Of a stretch of 64,000 nucleotides of DNA, positions 1 to 11,400 are shown piece by piece. The notes below the pieces were generated by a model. That model made no database searches. It saw only the letters and a program-made list of their open reading frames with translations, and had not been told where the DNA came from. The translations under genes and the position numbers were made by a program. The stretch's first letter is position 1, and every line of letters begins with the position of its first letter. This DNA comes from Prunus persica (lineage: Eukaryota > Streptophyta > Magnoliopsida > Rosales > Rosaceae): positions 20,780,391 to 20,844,390 of the forward strand of contig NC_034014.1 of assembly GCF_000346465.2 (NCBI RefSeq). The letters are read 5' to 3'.

Positions 1-22
1 GTTAGTTTAACAAAATTAAATA

Positions 23-2369
23 CTACAATATATATTTGTCAAATACAAAACACTTATAACTTACATAATCCAAAAACCATTGTGGAAACAATTCACGGTG
101 TTTCTTGGCATACAAATGTGATGGATGTTCTCGCTTCATCATCTCTTCATCCAGAAAGTTATTATTGCGCTGAGGACGATTGTAAGCCGTCTCCACATCT
201 TTTAAATACATTCCACAGAAAGTAAGCGACTCATATTGAACCCAAGCCTCTATAATTGATCATTCGGGCTTCACCCTGTTGCGTACACTTTCTTTTAGCT
301 CTCTGAGAAGCCTGCCAAAATAAAATGATATGATACAAATTAGCAAGCATGTGATAATGATGCATACACAAATGATAAGGATTATATACATTTCTATTGG
401 ATACATCCAGCGATAGTTGACAGGACTAGCAAGCAATGCCTCTTCTGGCAAGTTTACCACCACTTGGATTATACTTGTGAAGAAAGCTGAAGGGAATATC
501 ATCTCAAACTTGCATAAGACTTGGACAATGTCATGGCGCAAGTGATTAATGTCTATCTTTCACAACATTTTTGCCGTCAATTGGGAAAAAAATTTGGACA
601 ACAACATGATTGGCTTCACTACATCTTCCAACAAGAGGTATCGAATACCCACAGGAAGTAGGCGTTGCATAAACACATGGCAGTCATGGCACTTAAGTCC
701 AGTAAATTTACCCCCGTCAACATGCAAGCAATGTTCGATATTAGAAGCATACCCATCGAGAAACTTTACAGACGATACAAACTATAGAAACTCTTTTTTG
801 TCATTCGGTTTCATAGAAAAAAAATGCAAGATCCCTTCTAGCTTTATCACTGTCTCTATTCATCCATAAACCCCTTCGTATGCCCATTTTTTTTTCCAAA
901 TCAAGACGAGCTTTGATCGTGTCCTTTGTCTTGCCCTCGATATCTAGAATTGTGTCCACCAATGTGTCAAATACATTTTTCTCAACATGCATCACGTCTA
1001 GATTGTGCCTCAATTTTAGTTTCGACCAATATGGGAGCTCAAAAAATATAGGCTTGTGCGTCCAGTTCATATGTGTAGAAGGTCTGGTCCGACTAACTAT
1101 TTTCCCGAACGGAGCAAAATTCAAATGGTTAAGCTATTCAAAGATCTCATCACCGGACCATTCTCTAGGTCTGAGGCGACGCTCTGTGTTCCCGTCGAAC
1201 TCTTTATCTTTTTCCCGCCACTCGTGGTTCCATGGCAACCATCTCCAATGACCAAGGTAACAAACCTTTCCAGCGTGCCAACCAGAAGTTACATTTTCTT
1301 TGCATACACATGTCATATAACCCTTTGTGCTCCACCCAGAAACCATTGCATATGCGGGAAAATCATTCACAGTCCACATAACTGCTGCCCGCAAAGTGAA
1401 CATCTTCCTAGTTGATTTATCATACTTGCGCACACCGTTTGTCCATAAATCCTTCAACTCATCAACCAGCAGCCTTAAGTAAACCTCGATTGACCTGCCA
1501 GGATCCTCAGTTATCAAAATAGTCATCATCATGTATTCTTTTTTCATGCATTTCCAAGGCGGCAAATTATAAGGGAATACAAAAATCGGCCAAGTGCTGT
1601 GGTGTTAGTTTAGAACCCCATACGGATTGAATCTGTAAGTGGCAAGTCCCAATCTAACATTTCGGGGATCAGCAGCAAACTCGGGGAACGTTCGATCGAA
1701 CTCTTTCCATGCCTCCCCATCTATAAGATGCCGCATCACATCGTTGTCTACCCGTTTTTCCTTATGTCATCTCATGTATGTGGCAGTATGCGTCGACATA
1801 TACAATCGCTGCAACCTAGGTTTCAGGGGCAGATAATGCATGACTTTTTGTAGGATCTTAGTCGTTCTATTCTGAGATGTCATTTTGAACCTCGACTCAT
1901 TGCATATAGGGCATGTATCCAACGTTTCATACTCTTTGTAAAGTAACATGCAATTATTTTTGCAAACGTGAATTTTTTCTTAACTCAATCCAAGACCATT
2001 CAACACATTTTGTGCGTGTTTATGGTCTTTCGGCAAATAATTGTCTGTCACGCAAAACCCCTAAAAAGTAATCGAAACACAGGTTCGACATACGATACTT
2101 TATTTTTTCGTGCATTAGCTCCACAATGGCCTTGAGAACGGAAAAGCTCTCGCACCCCGAGTATAACTTTTGGTTTGTATTTTTTAACAGTTTTTCATAT
2201 TGTTCGAACTCTGCACTGTCCATTGGTGTAGGCACGTCATCTTCCTCTTCCTAATTGATGTTGGTCGATGCAAATGGAAAAGCATCGTGTATAATATCCA
2301 TGACTTGATCATTAGGATCCACAATAGGTTCAACATTGTCCACTCTTGTGGCATTTGAAGACGAAGCAT
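23..2369 (-). pseudogene. Degenerate TNP2-type CACTA transposase (Transposase_21 plus DUF4218)
   Basis: Read leftward, successive open segments match the order of a TNP2 transposase. An N-terminal segment lies at 2020-2235. A CPICNESRFK segment at 1767-1949 carries the Cys-x-x-Cys typical of TNP2. The core at 1134-1565 contains SGWSTKGYMTC and GHWRWLP. 801-1124 contains LRHNLDVMHVEKNVFDT, the most conserved TNP2 motif. DUF4218 lies at 260-541 with FPSAFF and NYRWMYPIEMY, and a further C-terminal segment at 23-211 carries LFPQWF. The segments fall in different frames with stops between them, so no continuous protein can be made. TNP2 acts in the nucleus by binding the subterminal repeats and cutting the ends, but this copy cannot do so. 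The much better preserved relative at 62130-64000 makes the family assignment secure. Confidence 0.85.
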
Positions 2370-2672
2370 GGTCTAATTATTTACCGTGAAGGTTCCAAAT
2401 GCTATATGTCTCAATCATTCCATTCCTTACTAAATGAAATCCAACATTTTCAATTGTTTCCCACAACAGATTCTAGTTGCACCTGGGTTGTGTGTACGTG
2501 CAAACTCAATAAAATCCTCGATTCCATCCAAATATTCGTTTGTGCATCTATTCGGGTTTTGTATCCACCTCCTGCTTATAATTCCTAGAACCATAATCAC
2601 AACACAACAATCACAACAACTTTATATGAAGTCGTAATTTCACCTTATGCCTTCGGTAAGGGCCCTATTCCA

Positions 2673-2890
2673 TTCGGGAATGCATAGTCATGTCACGTAA
2701 TGTCGGCTATATGCAATTAGATTTCAATGTGGATGAATTTTCGCAGCATCTCGATACAATTCTTGAGGTGTACCGTAGGTATAAATACCTACGTACCACC
2801 CAAAGAACGTACAGAGATAACACCGAAATCTCCACAATCGAAACCTAATCTTGTAGCCGTACATTACGTGACATAACTATGCATTCCCAA
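2673..2890. repeat. Inverted repeat, 38-bp arms
   Basis: 2673-2710 and 2853-2890 are near-perfect reverse complements (arm core GCATAGTCATGTCACGTAAT, a few mismatches), separated by about 140 bp. The spacer itself holds a smaller palindrome around a TATAAATA (near 2775-2795). It lies upstream of the transposase remnant inside CACTA element A. It may be part of that element's promoter or subterminal region, or a tiny foldback insertion. I cannot tell which. Confidence 0.6.
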
Positions 2891-3120
2891 ACTGTCCAAA
2901 TAATGGGACAATTCAAGAATTAATTGGACTGAAGTCATGCTTTACGCATACATGCACGAAATCCAACTAATCTCAAACGGAAAACTAAGTGTTACTAAAA
3001 ATAAAAATAAAAGTACGAAGTTAATTTCAATTAACTTCATACATCACAACACATTGTGCTACGTTACGCACAATTTAACAACATAATATAAATATAACTT
3101 CACAAAAAAATATAAACAGG

Positions 3121-3240
3121 GGAAATTGTGAAAATGGTCCTCAAACTTGTATGCGATGTACATTTTGGTCCCTAAATTAAATTATTAGTCGAAATGATAC
3201 ATAAACTCTATGTTAATCGGCCATTTGATCCAACCGTTAG
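3121..3240 (+). repeat. MULE left terminal inverted repeat
   Basis: This pairs with 8399-8500 as described for the element. It differs from the right TIR mainly by an internal segment (about 3192-3220) that the right copy lacks. Confidence 0.9.
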
Positions 3241-3350
3241 GTTCCGTCAATGTTGTCGTGAAATTTAAGGGTAAAACTGTCCAAACCATGTAGAATAGCT
3301 AATTCTTGAAGCGACAGAGGCGTCATTCGACGAATCCAGCTTCTTCTTCA

Positions 3351-3882
3351 ATGAAGGCAGCGATGTCTGAAAGCTCAACAAATTCAACTCGATCAAATCG
3401 GTATTGCTTTTGTGGGATGAAGATTAAACGGCGCATTTCATGGACAGATCTGAACCCAGGAAGAAGGTTTGAGGCATGCGACCAAAATCGGGTTAGATAG
3501 AGTAAGGGTTTTGTTTTGTTTAAGTGAAGAATTGAATGGTGTGCTGGGCTCTGATTGATTGTGTGTAACAAATGATGTGCAGAATAGCCAAACAAGACAT
3601 CATTTCTTTGAATGGCTGGATAATGAAACATGTCCAAGAGGAAAGGAAGTGTTTCCTGGATTGCTTAGAAGACTCAGAGGTATGGAGGAAGAAATTAGAG
3701 CAAGAGATGAGCAACTGAGATTAGTGGAAGTAGAGAAGAAAAAATTGGAAGAGAAAGTGTGTGTTGTTATTGAAGGAAAAAAGGAATTGGAATGGAGTAG
3801 ACAGAGACAATTGAAATTGGGGTTTGCTTTGATCCTTTCATGGTGTTTGTTTGTAATTTTTGTGATGAGTAGAAAGATTTAG
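3351..3882 (+). CDS. Small GRF-type zinc finger protein with coiled coil and C-terminal membrane segment (MULE accessory gene)
   Basis: Two exons are proposed: 3351-3491, and 3583-3882 ending in TAG. The intron has GT (GTTAGA) and AG (GTGCAG) borders and joins in phase, giving about 146 residues. The N-terminus is Ser/Thr-rich. Then comes a GRF zinc finger: CFCG, the GRRFEAC stretch that names the family, and HHFFEW just after the splice. The fourth metal ligand would be His instead of the more usual Cys. A charged coiled coil follows (MEEEIRARDEQLRLVEVEKK), and the end is a hydrophobic segment (FALILSWCLFVIFVM). This architecture matches plant GRF-zinc-finger proteins of the At4g04775 type. 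ATG 3351 is the first in-frame ATG; upstream in-frame codons exist only after a TTG. The gene sits inside the MULE TIRs and converges on the transposase gene, which suggests a carried accessory gene. Its function is unknown. Confidence 0.72.
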
Positions 3883-3929
3883 CTATGAATGTTAGGTCTG
3901 TAATGGCCTTTTAGGTTTGTAATGGGATT

Positions 3930-4140
3930 ATAGGTATGAATGTAATGTGGTGTTTGTTAGCTATGAATGTAATGTGGTGTTTGTTAGCTATGAAATAGTT
4001 TGTGGAGTAACCAAAACCACACCAATTCCAGAAATGAATACCAATTCCATAACCAAAACCACACCAATTCCATAAATGAATACCAATTCCATAACCAAAA
4101 ACCAATCCCATAGCGAAAAACCAATTTCATAACCAAATTG
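3930..4140. repeat. Short tandem repeats at the convergent gene junction
   Basis: A 28-bp unit (GTAATGTGGTGTTTGTTAGC core) occurs twice at 3940-3995. A degenerate array of ACCAATTCCATAACCAAAA units fills about 4005-4140. It lies between the 3' ends of the two MULE genes and may act as the shared 3' region. Open frames through it are repeat artefacts. Confidence 0.6.
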
Positions 4141-4404
4141 CACAGCATAAACCAATTCCATTACCAATATGTAGAGTTAATTCTAATCCACAAGCTGTGA
4201 TTCCATAAAATTACATCTCAAATTACAGAACCTAAACCAAAAGGCAGAGTGTAAATCCACAAAATAACATCCCTGAACAAAAAGGCAGAGTTTGTACTGT
4301 AAGCCAAAATGCAGGGCCTTTACATAACCACAATGCATATCCTGAACAAAATCCACATCCCAAATTACACAAAATATATATGATTCCCCCTGCCTTGTGA
4401 ATGA

Positions 4405-7400
4405 TTATGGTTGTGATAGAACTTCTGTAGGCCTTTTGAATGTTTCTCTTCTAATAGCAGCCCTTTTGAATGTTCCTCCTCTTGCCAAACCTCTGACCAT
4501 AGTTCTTGGCAAACCTCTTCCCACACCTCTTGCCAACTAAAAAAGAGGACCAATATAAGTTCTGAACTATATTGTAAAAAAATAAGTGAGCATATTTGAA
4601 AAATAAACCTCAAACAACATACACTTTGTTGTGAAGAAGTAGCAACTTCAGTTGCAACAGCTGGAGCCTCGTTAGATCTTCCTGTTCCTCTATCCAACCT
4701 TTTTCCCATATCTCTTAGCATACTTCTTGGCCAACCTCTTATACTTCTTGCCACCTAAACAAAGAGGACCAATATAAGTTCACAACTAAATTGCAGATTT
4801 GTGAGACAACATATTTGAAGAAAAATACCCCAAAAAACGTACACTTTGTGAAGAAGTAGCAACTTCTTTTGCAACAGCTAGAGCCTTATTGGCTATTCCT
4901 CTTCCTCGGCCTCTGCCCCTCACTCTAACTGCCCCTCCCTCAGTGTGGACCTCTTTTTGGGCAAAAGATGCATTTGCCTGCAAGAGCACAAATAATTATT
5001 ACTTCCAAAACATGTAACAACTCTAAATTTGCATATAAATAATTACCTGTTGCATTTCTGAGCTATGTCTGTCACAAGTTGCCCTATTATGGCCACTTTG
5101 ACCACATCTCCTACATGTGATCTTAATAAAAAGTCTTCTAAGCTTGTCTCTTGGTTGAACATAATCTGGAGGCATTGGATGTGGTGGGGGTGGTGGTGGT
5201 ACCAGAATTTCAGCAGGTTCTTTGGACCTAGTTTTTTTGGGCCTTCCTGGTTGTACCCTAACAGTTGGGGGATGTATTGGAGGATGCCCAGATTTAGCCC
5301 ATTGATCCATTGAAGGGATGGGATAAATCATTGGTCCATATGACTTCATATAAGTTGCAGGCTTGTAACATTCATCCACATAATCAATGGGGCTTTCATC
5401 CCTTTGAAAAATTGCAGAAATTGCATGGCCACATGGTATCCCACATAAATCCCACCTCCGGCAAGAACATGTCCTTGCCCTAAGATCCACAACAAATTCT
5501 CCACCATACATGTGGGTCACTTGATATGTTTGCAAGCCTGCCAGTCGAGGAATGCATGTGGAGGCATCTAACTTGTTTTTCTCAATTATCTTGAAGATTC
5601 TTGGCCCAACTAGATGTTTCCACTTCGGACATGCAACCCTTCTATTTGCCATCCTAAGCATCACAAGAACTCTTATCCTCTCCAAGCAAGTTAAAATGGA
5701 CTGATCTCTTGCATCTACTATTGCTGAATTGAAACTTTCACAAAGATTGTTCAACAACAGATCACACTTAAACCGTGTATGAAAGTGAGATCTACTCCAA
5801 TTCTTTGCAGGTCTCTTACTGAGCCATTCCCACGCTTCCGCATCCTCTTGTTTCATATTTTCCATTTCTGCTTCCCACCAAGGCATAGTTGTGGCTCTTG
5901 CTGCAGTCCACAATATGTGTTTTAGAGCAACACCAGAGTGTGATGATCTAAAGTTATTATATAAGTGTCTAACACACATCATGTGCTCTACAGTTGGAAG
6001 TAGAGTATCAATTGCAGGTATGAGTCCCTTTTGCTTGTCGCTAATGAACACATATGACAAACCATTTGTAATCTTTAGATCTTCAATCAGCAGCCTAAGA
6101 AACCAGATCCACGATTGTTTACTTTCGATCTCAACAACTGCATAAGCAATTGGGAAACTGCCATTGTTGCCATCCACCCCAACTGCTGTCAAAATCTGGC
6201 CAGGATAAGGACCTTTTACATGGCACCTATCAAGACCAATAACTGGTCTGCATCCATCTAAAAATCCTTGCCTGCAACCAGCCAAGCAAACATACATCCT
6301 TAGAAAGATAGCTTGGGCCCCCACTTGTTCAGTTTGAATTACAACTGTACTTCCTTTGTTTGCCTTCTTCAATTCCTCTGCATAATCCCTTAACCTAGCA
6401 TATTGTTCTATGTAACTCCCTTCAATCATTAGTTTGGCCCTCTTTTTGGCCCTATACATTTGATGTCTTGTGACATTCATACAATAATCCTCCAAAACAT
6501 CCTCTTGCAATGATTTCACATCCAAGTATGTGTCTCTCTTCAATTTCTTAGAATACCTATTGCAAAGCCACTTGGATGAGGCATACTTCAACTTGTCGAC
6601 CCTCCCACAAGTGTGTTCCAGGCTCATAGTCTTGATTACAAATGTAGATTCACTCTTATCTATCTTTGAAGCATATAAATAAAATGGACATTTCAGCCCT
6701 CCCATACATACTACCTGGAGCCTCACTTTGTCATTTTTTTTGAATTTTATCAACTTACCATGTAGAATTGCATAGTCCTCCACAGCTTCTTTCAATACCT
6801 TTTTGTTTGCAAATCGCATTCCCATCCTAAACTCTGGATTCCTTAAATCCACCTCTCTCCTGTACTCCTTCAACTTTGGCAATTTCTTTTTCTTTCTTTT
6901 GCCCTTTTCCTCACCATTACCCTGATCCTGATCCTCTTCATCACTTCCTGTGTCCAAATCCGATGTGTTAGCACCATCTGATGAAACCTCTCTTGGAGCA
7001 TTATAAGTAGGCCCAACTGTCTCATGTCCATAGGGCTGAACAGTAGGCTCAACATTCTCACCTGCATTGGCCTGAACACTAGGCCTAATGTTCTCACCTG
7101 CATTGGGCTCACCACTTGCGCCCCCAACTACCACATTCTCAGCTACAAGCACCTCATCTTCTTGTTCACTGAATTCATAATCACTATCCACAACTTGTGC
7201 ATCATTTTCCTCATTTTCCCCTTCATTTCCAACCTCTCCATTCTCAGTTGCTGCAGCCTTATTTTCCTCTCCATTCTCAGTTGCTGCAACCTCATTTTCC
7301 TCTTCATTTCCAACTTCTACATATGCATCTGCATCCCCTAGTTCATTGAATGCGTGCCATGTGACACCCTTCCCATCATTTTCTACATCTGCATCATAGT

Positions 7401-7800
7401 TATATTCTGCACTATCCAAACTAGGCCATGCAGCAGATGCTTGAGTCCCAAGCCCATTACCATTTGAATTTTCCATATCTGTATAGTACAACACAAGAAC
7501 CCTATTACATGGCATGCATCCAACCATTTCAACTACTTTATTATCAGAGGTAATAAGCTCCAATATGTTACCATCCTTTTCTTCAGCCTTTCTATACCTA
7601 ATCTCCATAGTTTGCTCAATTTTCGAAACATCTATTGTATACCCCAACTCTTTCCCTATCTTCCTTAAATCCAGCAATGATAGAAAGTCATCAACAACAT
7701 TATCTAAATAACAGACCTTACCACCTTTATAAACCCCATTTTCAAACATACCCCCATGGTGTAGTTCAAGAGTGACTCTGTCACAGATATTTGCAAACAT
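4405..7800 (-). CDS. MURA-type Mutator transposase (MULE transposase), four exons
   Basis: The catalytic protein of the MULE cuts at the TIRs in the nucleus. Exon 1 (7800-5047) encodes about 918 residues. In order, these are: an N-terminal PB1-like region (about 1-105); an acidic, repeat-rich linker (about 130-300, with ENGEENKAAATENGE and NAGEN repeats); a MuDR DNA-binding domain (about 320-400); and the MULE DDE domain (about 520-620, with GLDRCHVKG and FISDKQKG supplying the first two Asp). Then follow a SWIM zinc finger (about 775-800, CSCRRWDLCGIPCGH), a proline run, and a CCHC knuckle (CRRCGQSGHNRATC). Three small in-phase exons follow (4977-4843, 4754-4623, 4536-4405), each with GT/AG borders. 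They add an Arg-Gly-rich tail, for about 1050 residues in total. The ATG at 7800 is the first ATG of an uninterrupted frame. Exon borders are inferred by eye, but the frame and phases agree. Confidence 0.88.
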
Positions 7801-8398
7801 TACATATCAAATTTCAGAGTTAGCTGCACACACATCTCCTTTATCTAATGCTACAGGTTTAGGGTTTTAATTTTTTTTTACCATTTCAGTCAATGCTAAT
7901 AGTGAATTAAGTGTGAAGTAGACAACAAAGGGACCACACCAAAAATAAAAACCTATACTTTGCAGTCAATCCCAGCATAAAGGAAATAAAATGCCACGGT
8001 ATCTTTTCAACATAAAGAAACTGACCTTGGACCACACACTTGCAAACAAAAAACATCGATTTGCAAAACAAGATGAATATAAAATACAGACAGAGAATCC
8101 CTTACCGTATTTGGGATTCTCTCCACCCCAACGGAACTCAAACTCCATCAGTGATGAGCATCCACAATGATCGAAATCCAGAAATTCCGCAAAACCCCCA
8201 AATAGGAACCCCAACACTCTGGTTCTCTGTTGTTGCCTTCGCACCTCGATTTCGGATAGTCACGAACAAAATGCGACGTTTTGGCTAATCGGAGAAGAAG
8301 ACATTGAGGTTGAAAAAGACGCATATACCCTTTCAGATTTAAAAAGACGCATATACCCATCCTAGACCCCATCACTGGCGTTGACTTGTTAAAAACTC
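7801..8398. other. Upstream region of the MULE transposase
   Basis: No convincing coding sequence is present. It lies between the transposase ATG and the right TIR, so it should hold the transposase promoter and 5' leader. Short open frames here (for example 8040-8375, both strands) have no recognisable domain. Confidence 0.4.
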
Positions 8399-8500
8399 AC
8401 AGAAAATGTAACGGTTGGATCAAATGGCCGACTAATAATTTAATTTAGGGACCAAAATGTACATCGCATACAACTTTGAGGACCATTTTCGCAATTTTTA
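8399..8500 (-). repeat. MULE right terminal inverted repeat
   Basis: Reverse complement of 3121-3240, as described for the element. The outer end is near 8500 (GCAATTTTTA). Confidence 0.88.
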
Positions 8501-8718
8501 TAACAAACTAAGTTTAACATAATGTAATTAATTTAACATTTTTAATATATAAAACGAATAAAATACATTCTCAATCGTTCTCCACCAATCTCTAATTATA
8601 AATATCTCTAACGAGAATGAAATTAATAGCGTTAGTACGAATTTACATTAATACTTTTAAACTAACGACAAAAAATACTTACCCAGTGAACATACTGAAT
8701 TTCTAGCGGCAGAGAGGT

Positions 8719-8772
8719 GCAGAGAGAGGCAGAATGCTTTTTTTTTTTTTTTTTTTTGCATTCTGCCTCTGC
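8719..8772. repeat. Perfect-looking hairpin with a poly-T loop
   Basis: The left arm GAGAGAGGCAGAATGC (to 8737) and the right arm GCATTCTGCCTCTGC (8758-8772) pair around a run of about 20 T. It sits just inside the subterminal repeats of CACTA element A. Confidence 0.7.
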
Positions 8773-8794
8773 AATGGCAGAATCCAGATATGAA

Positions 8795-9536
8795 GAAGAA
8801 GGACTTTGCGCGACGACCCATATTTTTGTCTTGCAAAATGCCGTCGTGAAAAAAAAATTCCGTCGCGCAAAACCACTTTTTCGTCGCAAAAGTCGTTCAT
8901 TTCGTCACACAAAATAACTTTTTTATCGCTCAAGCATGTATCGACATCATACTTTTGCGCAACACAAGTTTTGATTTGTCGCACAAACTTTCGTCGCGCA
9001 AATTCTAAATGTTGTCATGCAAAAGCAAGCTTCTGTCGCGCGAAAAAGAACTTCCGTCGCGCAAGATTGTGGCGACATCAAACTTTACGCGCTGAACTAT
9101 ATTTCAGTCACTCAAGGCTTTGGCGCGAAAAAAAAAATATCCCACGCACTATTTTGGTGCCAAAAAAATTATTCCACGATTTTCTTACGCAATGATAAAT
9201 CTTGTCGTCGCGCTAAGTTGTCTTTTGCGCAAGTTTCTGCTCCAAATAACAAAACCCACTGTTTTCTGTCCACCTTTACGTGACGAAACTTCCAACCGTC
9301 GCGCTAGGTTTTCTTTCACGACACAAGTGTTGGGCGCAAAAAAAAAAAACCCACGTTTTTCTTCCTCACTTTGCGCGACGAATAAGTTTGCTGTCGCGCT
9401 AAGACTTTTTGCGCGACGAAAATTTTGGTCGCTTCAGTTTTCGGTGGTTTGCGCAAGGAATAATTTTTTCTATCACTGTAATGCATTTTGCGCAACGAAT
9501 TCTCGTTCATCGCGCAAATTGTAAAACTTAATAGTG
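8795..9536 (-). repeat. Subterminal repeat region and terminus of CACTA element A
   Basis: More than fifteen copies of a 10-12 bp motif are visible in both orientations (TTTGCGCGACGA / TCGTCGCGCAAA and variants), often in head-to-head pairs. The region ends at 9536 with the reverse complement of CACTATTAAG. Such arrays are the transposase-binding sites of CACTA elements. Open frames across this stretch are by-products of the repeats. Confidence 0.75.
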
Positions 9537-10390
9537 CAAATGGGCACTCATTTTGGAGTTATTAATCATTTTCTCACTCTATATTCCGGCATTTTATTTG
9601 TTTACAATAAAAGGATGCAAAAAGATCCTTTCAAAATTCAAATCTGAAAATCTAGTGGCAAAATCATCCAAGTAAGCAAAAATTTCTCTATCTAAAAGAA
9701 ATTTTGGAAAAGTTGATAGAGGTATAAAAATCCAACCAATAATTGGGTCTAGTCCTCGAATTATTGTTTGTTGATACAAGTCCTTTGGTTAGTTTGCTAT
9801 GTAGATTACATTCTATTTTTGACATGCTGACTCAATCTTTTTTGTTTAACTGATTTATTTAAATTTTTTGTTCCTATTATATCCCTATTGTCTAAAATGG
9901 GTATGATGAGAATTTATAGGCCATTAATGATTAGATTTGATCATGTAATTAAAGGAAAAATTACATTTTGAATGTAAATGCCGGACCTTCACTTTTTTCC
10001 TTGTGCTTGATTTGTGCAAATTCCTATGCTCCAGGTACAATACTCTACAAACCATTGAACTTGATATACCTATCTAATAGGTATAGTACATATTTGATGC
10101 ACCTCAGTACTAGGTAAAACACATATTGGATGCAACTCAATGCCAGGTAAAACAAATATGTTTTTTTTTTTTAAAAAAAAAAGTTATACCTCCATACTAG
10201 GTATATTAAAAAAAATTAACATTATGACAAAAAAAATTTCATCAAATAATTTTGAAAAACTCAATATATAAATTTTATAGGTAAAACGTATGTATATGCT
10301 ACCAATTTAATAAAGCTACGAATATAGAATTCTAAAAAATATAGTTTCCATATGTATATAGCTGAAATTTGAATTAAATAGGTTTTTATT
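9537..10390. other. AT-rich spacer, no gene seen
   Basis: No coding sequence is recognised. At 10078-10160 a roughly 34-bp unit (GGTAAAACACATATTGGATG core) repeats about two and a half times. An A/T palindrome lies at 10160-10185. Confidence 0.5.
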
Positions 10391-11400
10391 GTAACGACCC
10401 GGTCCTAAACTAATAATTAAATATGAAATTATTAAGGAAAAAGACAATGTTATCCCGGAATATTTTAATAGGTTTACATGTTGACCGGGAAGACTTCGGT
10501 GAAATTGTTACCTCCTGGTTCCAAAAGGTGTTAAAATAATTAAATTAAGAGAGAATAAATTTAAATGAGGAAATAAACTGAAATAAACATTAAAATAAAA
10601 TGATTTGAATTAATTAAGGTTTTTGAGAAATTAAAATATTATTTAATATTAAAAGGGGCAAAAAGGTCATTTTAAGTTTGGGAAGGAATTTGGAAATTCT
10701 GATTAGACGATTGTGTAAAGCACGTCGAAACGAGTCCATAGACATGTAGTGGACTCTAATCGGAGTTGTAACGAAGAAATGACAATCAAAAGAAGTTCAG
10801 TGGCATAACCGTAAATATTTCAAAGTTCAGTTTTTTTTAAACCCAGAATTTCTGCATTTTAGGGAGCTCGACCAGCCGAATTCAAGAGGTGATTTCTCTC
10901 AACTCCGACCACGAATTCAAGCAAGACCTGTCCCTTAGAACCACCACACTTCCCTCTTCCAGCCCCAGCCCTTCGCCGCCTCGATCCGCCTTCTAGTCGC
11001 CAGAAACAGCCAAGAAATAGGCGGTTTTGGATAATTTTTTTCGTAAACTTTCAACGGCTCGTTCTCCCTCCTCCGGCCACCGTTTCATGCGAGTGAGGTA
11101 TGTTTTCTCACCTAATTTTCATAATCTAGCGGATGGTTGGATATGAATTTATCAATTTTGAGCCTAGATAGTTCGATTTTCGAATTGGATTTCAGCCGGT
11201 TTTGGGATCACGATTCCGGCCACTTTTTGGGGCAGGTCCAAGAACAAAAGTCGTTCTAAATAAGGTGTTTTACCTAGGGAATGGCGGGAGGAAGAAGAAA
11301 GAAGAAAAAGATGGAGATAGAAGAGAAGAAAGAAGGAATGACGGCTGGGAGAAAAGAAAAAGAAAAGGAGAGTTTGTGGGGCGGGAGGAACCCTAACTTT
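10391..11400 (+). repeat. LTR-like remnant (probable Ty3/gypsy LTR, possibly solo)
   Basis: The stretch begins TGTAACGACCCGGTCCTAAA, a start typical of many plant Ty3/gypsy LTRs. An AT-rich U3-like part and then a C/T-rich leader with CGCCGCCTCGATCCGCC follow. No second copy, target duplication or internal gag-pol is visible, and I cannot fix the right end. The region at 42721-43300 has a similar character. The GA-rich frame at 11202-11396 is low complexity. Confidence 0.4.

Larger units (their letters stand above)
3121..8500. mobile_element. Mutator-like element (MULE) with long TIRs, possibly autonomous
   Basis: About 100-120 bp terminal inverted repeats are visible. 3121-3240 and the reverse complement of 8399-8500 share GAAAATGGTCCTCAAA, GTATGCGATGTACATTTTGG and GGCCATTTGATCCAACCGTTA. 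The left copy has about 30 extra bases in the middle. Inside are a large MURA-type transposase on the minus strand (4405-7800) and a small GRF-zinc-finger gene on the plus strand (3351-3882), transcribed toward each other. The flanks (TATAAACAG on the left, TATAACAAA on the right) resemble a degraded 9-bp target duplication but are not identical. The long reading frame without stops suggests relatively recent activity. Confidence 0.88.
1..9536 (-). mobile_element. CACTA (En/Spm) DNA transposon A, old, 5' end at right
   Basis: The right boundary is seen directly: read on the minus strand from 9536 the DNA starts CACTATTAAGTTTTACAA, a CACTA-type terminus. About 740 bp of subterminal repeats built on TTTGCGCGACGA in both orientations follow (8795-9536). 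The transposase remnants at 23-2369 run leftward on the minus strand, as expected for an element whose 5' end is at 9536. The left end lies outside the window. A MULE (3121-8500) lies between the subterminal region and the transposase, so it inserted into this element. That both parts belong to one element is inferred from orientation and spacing. Confidence 0.65.

Noticed and set aside
3108..8510. A 9-bp target duplication for the MULE (TATAAACAG versus TATAACAAA)
   Set aside because: The two flanks align only with mismatches or an indel, and the TIR edges are fuzzy, so I do not claim it.
8806..9524. Several Lys/Arg-rich frames over 120 codons on the plus strand
   Set aside because: They follow the TTTGCGCGACGA subterminal repeats of a CACTA element and match no protein family.
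10391..11400. A complete Ty3/gypsy solo LTR with target duplication
   Set aside because: Only the 5' edge is convincing. I could not find a CA end with a matching 5-bp repeat, so it is listed only as LTR-like.
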